DNA from: Micromonospora echinospora
GTDB taxonomy: Bacteria; Actinomycetota; Actinomycetes; Mycobacteriales; Micromonosporaceae
DNA length: 64,000 nucleotides
Assembly: GCF_900091495.1 (NCBI RefSeq)
Contig: NZ_LT607413.1
Span: 1-64,000 of the forward strand
Reading direction: 5' to 3'
The translations under genes were made by a program, and so were the position numbers. This document shows, piece after piece, positions 59,917-64,000 of the stretch (position 1 is its first letter; every line of letters starts with the position of its first letter). Below the pieces are notes generated by a model, which saw only the letters and a program-made list of their open reading frames with translations, made no database searches and was not told the origin of the DNA.

Positions 59917-59954
59917 GCACCCGTCCCCCGGGCCGGGGAAGGGCGACCATCGCC

Positions 59955-61187
59955 TCAGGGCGTGGCCAGCGCCTCGGTGGGCGACAGCCGGCTGGCCCGG
60001 ATCGCCGGGTAGAGCCCGGCCACCGCGCCGATGACGACCGTCGCGCCGATGCCACCCGCCATCACCCACGCCGGCACCACCGTCGGCCAGCCCTGGGAGA
60101 GGGCGTAACCGGCGGTGACGAGGACCCCCAGCAGCACCCCACCCAGCCCGCCGAGGGCGGACAGCAGCAGGGACTCGGCGAGGAACTGGGTCCGGATCTG
60201 TCCCCGGGTGGCACCGAGCGCCCGACGCAACCCGACCTCCGCCCGCCGCTCCAGCACCGAGATGACCATGGTGTTGGCCACCCCGACGCCGCCCACCAGC
60301 AGGGCCACCGCGCCCAGGCCCAGCAGCAGGCCGGTGAACGCCTCGTCGGTGGCCTGCCGGGCGGCCAGCGCGTCGGAGGGCCGGGACACCTGGATCTCGT
60401 TGGCCTGCTCCGGGTTGGCGGTCGCCGCCAGCACTCCCCGTACCGCCTCGACGTGTTCCTCGGCGGAACGGGTGTAGATCCGGGTCGGGTGCCCGTCCAG
60501 CCCGAGGTAGGTGGTGGCCGCCGGCCAGCCGACCAGCGCCGCCGAGTCGATCTCCGGGGCGAGCGGCACCGGCCGGAGGATCCCGATCACGGTGAACCAC
60601 CGGCCGTCGATGTAGACCTGGATGTCCGGGCCGGCCGCGCCGAGCCCGAGCCGTTCGGCGGCGACCGCGCCGAGCACGGTGGCCGGGTACCGGGCGGTCG
60701 CGTCGTTGAGCCAGGTGCCGTGGGCGACCGTGCCGCCGACGGTGTCCAGGACGTCCAGGGTGACCGCCTGGGTGCCCAGGCCACCGGTCTGCGCCGCCGG
60801 GATCCGGTCCGACCGGTAGACCGGGGTGTCGGCGAGCTGGGCGACCGCCGCCACCTGCTGCACCGGCCCGATCCTGGAGATCATCTCCACCGACTCGACC
60901 GGCAGTTGGGCGTCGGCTCCGAAGAGGGTGCTGCCCGGCGCGACGGTGAGCAGGTTGGTGCCGAGCGCCGCCAGGGTCCGGTCCAGGTCGGCCCGGGACG
61001 ACGAGGAGATCCCGACGACACTGATCATCGCCGCGATGCCGATGGCGATGCCCAGCGCGGAGAGGAAGGCCCGCAGCGGACGGGTACGCAGCCCCACCCC
61101 GCCGACCCGCAGCACGTCGCGCGGATGCATCCGGGCGGGCCGCAGCCGTTCCGGGCGGGCGGCGGCCCGGGTCGTCGTCGCGGTCAC
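59955..61187 (-). CDS. MacB-type ABC transporter permease
   Basis: 410 residues. N-terminal cytoplasmic part, then TM1 ([20 protein letters not shown]), a large extracellular domain (~70-265) with '[20 protein letters not shown]', and three C-terminal TMs ([60 protein letters not shown]). The block [20 protein letters not shown] and the [14 protein letters not shown] end are hallmarks of MacB/FtsX-type permeases. It works with the ATPase and adaptor in this operon to expel a compound or peptide. Last gene of the operon. Confidence 0.85.
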   Translation of the reverse strand: MTATTTRAAARPERLRPARMHPRDVLRVGGVGLRTRPLRAFLSALGIAIGIAAMISVVGISSSSRADLDRTLAALGTNLLTVAPGSTLFGADAQLPVESVEMISRIGPVQQVAAVAQLADTPVYRSDRIPAAQTGGLGTQAVTLDVLDTVGGTVAHGTWLNDATARYPATVLGAVAAERLGLGAAGPDIQVYIDGRWFTVIGILRPVPLAPEIDSAALVGWPAATTYLGLDGHPTRIYTRSAEEHVEAVRGVLAATANPEQANEIQVSRPSDALAARQATDEAFTGLLLGLGAVALLVGGVGVANTMVISVLERRAEVGLRRALGATRGQIRTQFLAESLLLSALGGLGGVLLGVLVTAGYALSQGWPTVVPAWVMAGGIGATVVIGAVAGLYPAIRASRLSPTEALATP

Positions 61188-61903
61188 CGGGACACCCCCT
61201 CGACCAGCGGGACGTCCTCGGTCACGATCCGCCCGTCGCGCATCCGCACCTGGCGGGGCAGACTCGCCGCGATCTCCCGGTCGTGGGTGATCACCACGAC
61301 CGTGGTGCCGGCCGCGTGCAGCCCGTGCAGCAGCTCCATCACCCCGGCCCCCGAGGTGGAGTCCAGGTTGCCGGTGGGCTCGTCGGCCAGCAGCAGCGGC
61401 GGCTCGCCGACCACGGCCCGGGCGATCGCCGCCCGCTGCCGTTCGCCGCCGGAGAGCTGGTGCGGACGGTGGTCGAGGCGGTGGCCCAGCCCGACCCGGC
61501 GCAGCGCGACCTCCGCCCGCCGGTGCCGCTCCCGCCGGGGTACGCCCGCGTAGAGCAGCCCGTCGGCGACGTTCTCCACCAGCGGCACCCCCACCGCAAG
61601 GTGGAACTGCTGGAACACGAAACCGATCCGGCTGGCCCGCAGCGCGGACAGCTCCCGGTCGGTCAGGCGCGACGTGTCGTACCCGTCGACCGACACGGTG
61701 CCCGAGGTGGGCCGGTCCAGGGTGCCGATGACGTTGAGCATGGTGGACTTGCCGGAGCCGGAGGGACCGACGATGGCGACCAGCTCGCCCCGGCCGATGG
61801 TCAGGTCGACCCGGTCGAGGGCGGCGACGGTGTCGCCGTACCGCCGGGTCACGTCCCGCAACCGCACGACGTGGTCGGCCCCGGCGCGGATCTGGTCAGT
61901 CAC
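61184..61903 (-). CDS. ABC transporter ATP-binding protein (MacB/LolD type)
   Basis: 239 residues from GTG 61903, overlapping the adaptor's stop. Walker [11 protein letters not shown]-loop VFQQFHL, signature [14 protein letters not shown], Walker [14 protein letters not shown] and H-loop VITHDREIA. The sequence follows the LolD/MacB branch that powers export machines. It overlaps the permease gene by 4 bp. Confidence 0.9.
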   Translation of the reverse strand: MTDQIRAGADHVVRLRDVTRRYGDTVAALDRVDLTIGRGELVAIVGPSGSGKSTMLNVIGTLDRPTSGTVSVDGYDTSRLTDRELSALRASRIGFVFQQFHLAVGVPLVENVADGLLYAGVPRRERHRRAEVALRRVGLGHRLDHRPHQLSGGERQRAAIARAVVGEPPLLLADEPTGNLDSTSGAGVMELLHGLHAAGTTVVVITHDREIAASLPRQVRMRDGRIVTEDVPLVEGVSR

Positions 61904-63038
61904 CGGGCATCCCCACCGTCAGCCCCTCGACGACCCCGTCGCCGGAGACCTCCACCCGGCCGGCGGCGAAGAGGCCGGTCTTCACCGCGACGATCCGGGT
62001 GCCGCCGTCGTCCACCACCTGGAGGCCGTATCCGCCCTCGGCGAGGGCGAGCAGCGCGGCGACCGGCACGGTGAGCACGTCGGCGCGCTCCGCCGCCACG
62101 AACCCGACGTCGACCGCCGCCTGGTCGAAGCCGGTGAGGGCGGCCGGGTCGTTCCCGGTCACCGAGACCTCGATCTTCGTCTCGCTGACCGGGTCCTGTC
62201 CGGCCGAGCCGGCCGACGTCTGGACGACCGTCTCGACGGCGCCGACCCGGCCGGTGGTCCGTTTCCCGTCCGGCAGGGTGAGGGTCACCTCCGCGCCCTT
62301 GCGGGCCAGCCGCTGGTCGTCGACGTCCAGGGTGCAGGTGACCAGCCGGGCGGTGCCGGTGATCGAGAGCAGCGTCCGGCCCGGACCGACGGCGTCCCCC
62401 ACCTCGGCGCCCTGACTCGCCACCCGGACGGTGCCGGCGGCGTAGACGATCCGGCCCGGCTCGACCTGCCCGGTCTCGGTCACCCCCAGGTCCTCCTGCC
62501 AGCGGCGGACCGCGTCGGCGGTGGAGGAGGTGTAGTCGTCGTCGACGGTGAACCCGGTGTAGCCCAGGTCGGCGAGGTTCTGCTCGAACTGCTTGACGTC
62601 CCGGCCGCTGACCCCGGAACGCAGCGGCCGGTACGCCGGCAGGCTGCCGTGCAGCAGCACCACCGGATCGTCGTCGACCCGGTACAGGGCCTTGCCCCGA
62701 GCGACCGTGGTCCCGGTGGCGGGCAGCCAGGTCAGCGTGCCGTTGTACCGGGTGTCCAGGGCGCGCGGGGTGCCGTACCCCAGCTCGCCGGTCTTGGTCT
62801 CGCGGTCGACGAGGGTCTGCCGGGCGACGGTGGTGCTGGTCGGCGGAAGCGGGTCGGCCCCGGCCGACTCCCCGGCGCTGCCGTCGGAGGCCACGCCGAC
62901 CGCGACCGCCCCGCCGGCCAGCACGACGACCGCCCCGGCGGCCAGCACGCTGACCGGTCGCCACCGGCGTCGACGGGTCGACGCCTCCGTGGTGCCGTCT
63001 CCGTCGCCCGCCGGGGCGGCCCCCACCGGCGCGCTCAC
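61896..63038 (-). CDS. efflux adaptor (HlyD-like) with peptidoglycan-binding domain
   Basis: 380 residues from GTG 63038 (overlapping the lipoprotein's stop, GTGA). One TM helix ([20 protein letters not shown], ~28-47). Residues ~165-205 match a peptidoglycan-binding domain ([20 protein letters not shown], then [10 protein letters not shown]). An HlyD-like beta-barrel with [20 protein letters not shown] and GDVVEG-type ends follows. The combination is common in Gram-positive MacB-like pumps, where the adaptor touches the wall. It connects the permease with the outside. Confidence 0.8.
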   Translation of the reverse strand: MSAPVGAAPAGDGDGTTEASTRRRRWRPVSVLAAGAVVVLAGGAVAVGVASDGSAGESAGADPLPPTSTTVARQTLVDRETKTGELGYGTPRALDTRYNGTLTWLPATGTTVARGKALYRVDDDPVVLLHGSLPAYRPLRSGVSGRDVKQFEQNLADLGYTGFTVDDDYTSSTADAVRRWQEDLGVTETGQVEPGRIVYAAGTVRVASQGAEVGDAVGPGRTLLSITGTARLVTCTLDVDDQRLARKGAEVTLTLPDGKRTTGRVGAVETVVQTSAGSAGQDPVSETKIEVSVTGNDPAALTGFDQAAVDVGFVAAERADVLTVPVAALLALAEGGYGLQVVDDGGTRIVAVKTGLFAAGRVEVSGDGVVEGLTVGMPGD

Positions 63039-63577
63039 GAGTTCCCCAGGCGCTCGTCGAGGTTGGGCATCACCTCGCGGCACTTGTCGAACGCCGCCCG
63101 GACCACCGGGTCCTTCCGGTCGATGTCGGCCTTGCCGGGCTGGATCCGGCCGTCGGCGTCCGGGTCGGGGAAGTTCGGCACGCCGTTCTCCCGCATGCAG
63201 CGGGCGAGCTTGCGGACCTGTTCGACCTGCTCGGCGTTGAGCTCCCGGGGCTGTCCGCCGTTCGGGGCGAACTCGCGGCACGCCTGGAGGGCCGCCTGGA
63301 CCTTCGTGCGGTCCACGTCGGAGCCCTGTCGGAAGCGCGGTCCGTTCTGGCCCGGCTCCGGGTCCGCCACGTCCAGCCCCTGGTCACGCAGGCAACTCGT
63401 GAACTTGATCCGGCGCTCCTCGTCGCTCAGCGCGGCGGCGTCGACCGTCGGCTTCGCACCGCCGCCACCGGCCGTGGCCACCCCGTCGTCGGTTCGGTCG
63501 GCCCCACCGCAGCCGGCCAGACCGAAGGCCGCCGCGAGGGGCAGGGCGAGCAGTACGCTCGTCAGCCGTCTCCGCAT
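63035..63577 (-). CDS. lipoprotein of the efflux operon
   Basis: 180 residues from ATG 63577. The signal ends in the lipobox LAGC (LAAAFGLAGCGGA). The mature part has two related segments: FTSCLRDQGLDVADPEPGQN and LARCMRENGVPNFPDPDADG, each followed by a helix ending in ACREF or KCREV. Four Cys suggest two disulfides. Proteins of this kind are usual beside MacB-like operons and their two-component systems in actinomycetes; a ligand-sensing or substrate-delivery role is inferred. First gene of the operon. Confidence 0.75.
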   Translation of the reverse strand: MRRRLTSVLLALPLAAAFGLAGCGGADRTDDGVATAGGGGAKPTVDAAALSDEERRIKFTSCLRDQGLDVADPEPGQNGPRFRQGSDVDRTKVQAALQACREFAPNGGQPRELNAEQVEQVRKLARCMRENGVPNFPDPDADGRIQPGKADIDRKDPVVRAAFDKCREVMPNLDERLGNS

Positions 63578-63641
63578 CGTCTCGTGCTCCTCATCTTTCG
63601 TGACCGGCGGGAAGCCGGCGTCCACCGTCGAGTCAACGTCA

Positions 63642-63684
63642 CGGGGCGTAGCCGGGGCGTAAACGTCGGAGTGCCGTTAACGGC
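63642..63684. promoter_or_regulatory. probable binding sites between efflux operon and response regulator
   Basis: Direct repeats CGGGGCGTA at 63642-63650 and 63653-63661 are 11 bp apart, the helical spacing OmpR-type regulators use. A perfect palindrome GCCGTTAACGGC follows at 63673-63684, 33 bp before the regulator start. Autoregulation and control of the efflux operon are inferred. Confidence 0.45.
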
Positions 63685-63716
63685 GTGGTTATGCCGAGGT
63701 GGGCGAGGATGGAACG

Positions 63717-64000
63717 GTGCGGGTACTGGTGGTCGAGGATGAACGGCTCCTGGCGGACGCGATCGCCGAATGGCTGCGCCGGGAGGCGTTCGCGGTGGAC
63801 GTCGTGTACGACGGGGACGCCGCGCTGGAACGGCTCGGGGTCAACGGGTACGACGTGGTGGTGCTCGACCGGGACCTGCCGGTGGTGCACGGCGACGACG
63901 TGTGCCGGGCGGTGGTCGACTCCGACCGGGAGACCCGGGTGCTGATGCTGACCGCCGCCACCGCGGTGCGGGAACGGGTCGCCGGGCTGGCCATCGGCGC
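63717..64000 (+). CDS. OmpR-family response regulator (3' end outside window)
   Basis: 94 residues of a receiver domain from GTG 63717: VRVLVVEDERLLADAIAEWL, then VVYDGDAALERLGVNGYDVV, the phosphoacceptor in VVLDRDLP, and the Thr/Lys-side block VLMLTAATAVRERVAG. The DNA-binding part lies beyond the right edge; OmpR type is inferred from the receiver sequence and the divergent efflux operon. It probably activates that operon on a signal from a downstream histidine kinase. Confidence 0.8.
   Translation, partial: MRVLVVEDERLLADAIAEWLRREAFAVDVVYDGDAALERLGVNGYDVVVLDRDLPVVHGDDVCRAVVDSDRETRVLMLTAATAVRERVAGLAIG

Noticed and set aside
1..64000. rRNA or tRNA genes
   Set aside because: I found no cloverleaf or rRNA-like stretch on either strand by eye; the pirin gene, not a tRNA, is the element's target.

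Overview
The window is very GC-rich with actinobacterial gene content: MhuD, SigB/SigF-type sigma factor, XRE-DUF5753/DUF397 pairs, type B succinate:quinone oxidoreductase, class F sortase and DUF3516 helicase. The proteins and the palindromic repeats suggest Micromonospora or another Micromonosporaceae member. That assignment is inference; there is no rRNA or tRNA here to confirm it.

Bases 1 to about 9,450 are the right-hand part of an integrated phage-like element. It carries a family A DNA polymerase broken by about eleven single-base frame changes, a DUF4406-like protein, two sigma-factor-like proteins, a SprT-like metalloprotease, a four-TM DUF2637-like protein and several small orphan proteins. 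Five near-identical copies of a 20-bp palindrome (best copy TGCGCTAAACGTTTAGCGCA), one at each transcription-unit boundary and mostly inside a promoter-like sequence, mark it as a regulon under one repressor. The layout recalls the operator system of actinophage phiC31. The element ends inside a pirin gene, of which only the C-terminal two thirds remain (9,470-10,090).

From 10 to 34 kb the chromosome carries unlinked core and accessory genes: a phospholipase D-family protein, a general-stress sigma factor, an APC permease, a GOLPH3-like protein, HrpB helicase, a PP2C phosphatase, a secreted GH9 cellulase behind a perfect CebR/CelR box, a secreted fusion of a snapalysin-type metalloprotease with a trypsin-like protease, an LLM oxidoreductase, an aldehyde dehydrogenase, a GDSL lipoprotein, a secreted wall-hydrolase-like protein, a PAC2 protein, ExoIII and the haem-degrading monooxygenase MhuD. 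Two XRE-DUF5753/DUF397 pairs lie here; a third is at 38 kb.

At 34.2-37.7 kb a two-gene operon encodes a membrane protein and a STAND-like NTPase with eight near-identical 46-residue TPR units. Both proteins share a short glycine/valine-rich beta motif, and the pair is a candidate signalling or conflict system. Then follow a class F sortase with a secreted neighbour, TrmB, a Ski2-like DUF3516 helicase, a P1-family peptidase, a C39-like secreted protein, DoxX, a cytidine-deaminase-like protein and HrpA.

From 53 kb on, a LysR regulator diverges from sdhC-sdhA-sdhB. A secreted beta-propeller-like protein follows, then a MacB-type export operon (lipoprotein, adaptor, ATPase, permease) divergent from a response regulator cut by the window edge. 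Four copies of a ~60-bp palindromic repeat, several tandem repeats and many strong terminator hairpins punctuate the chromosome.
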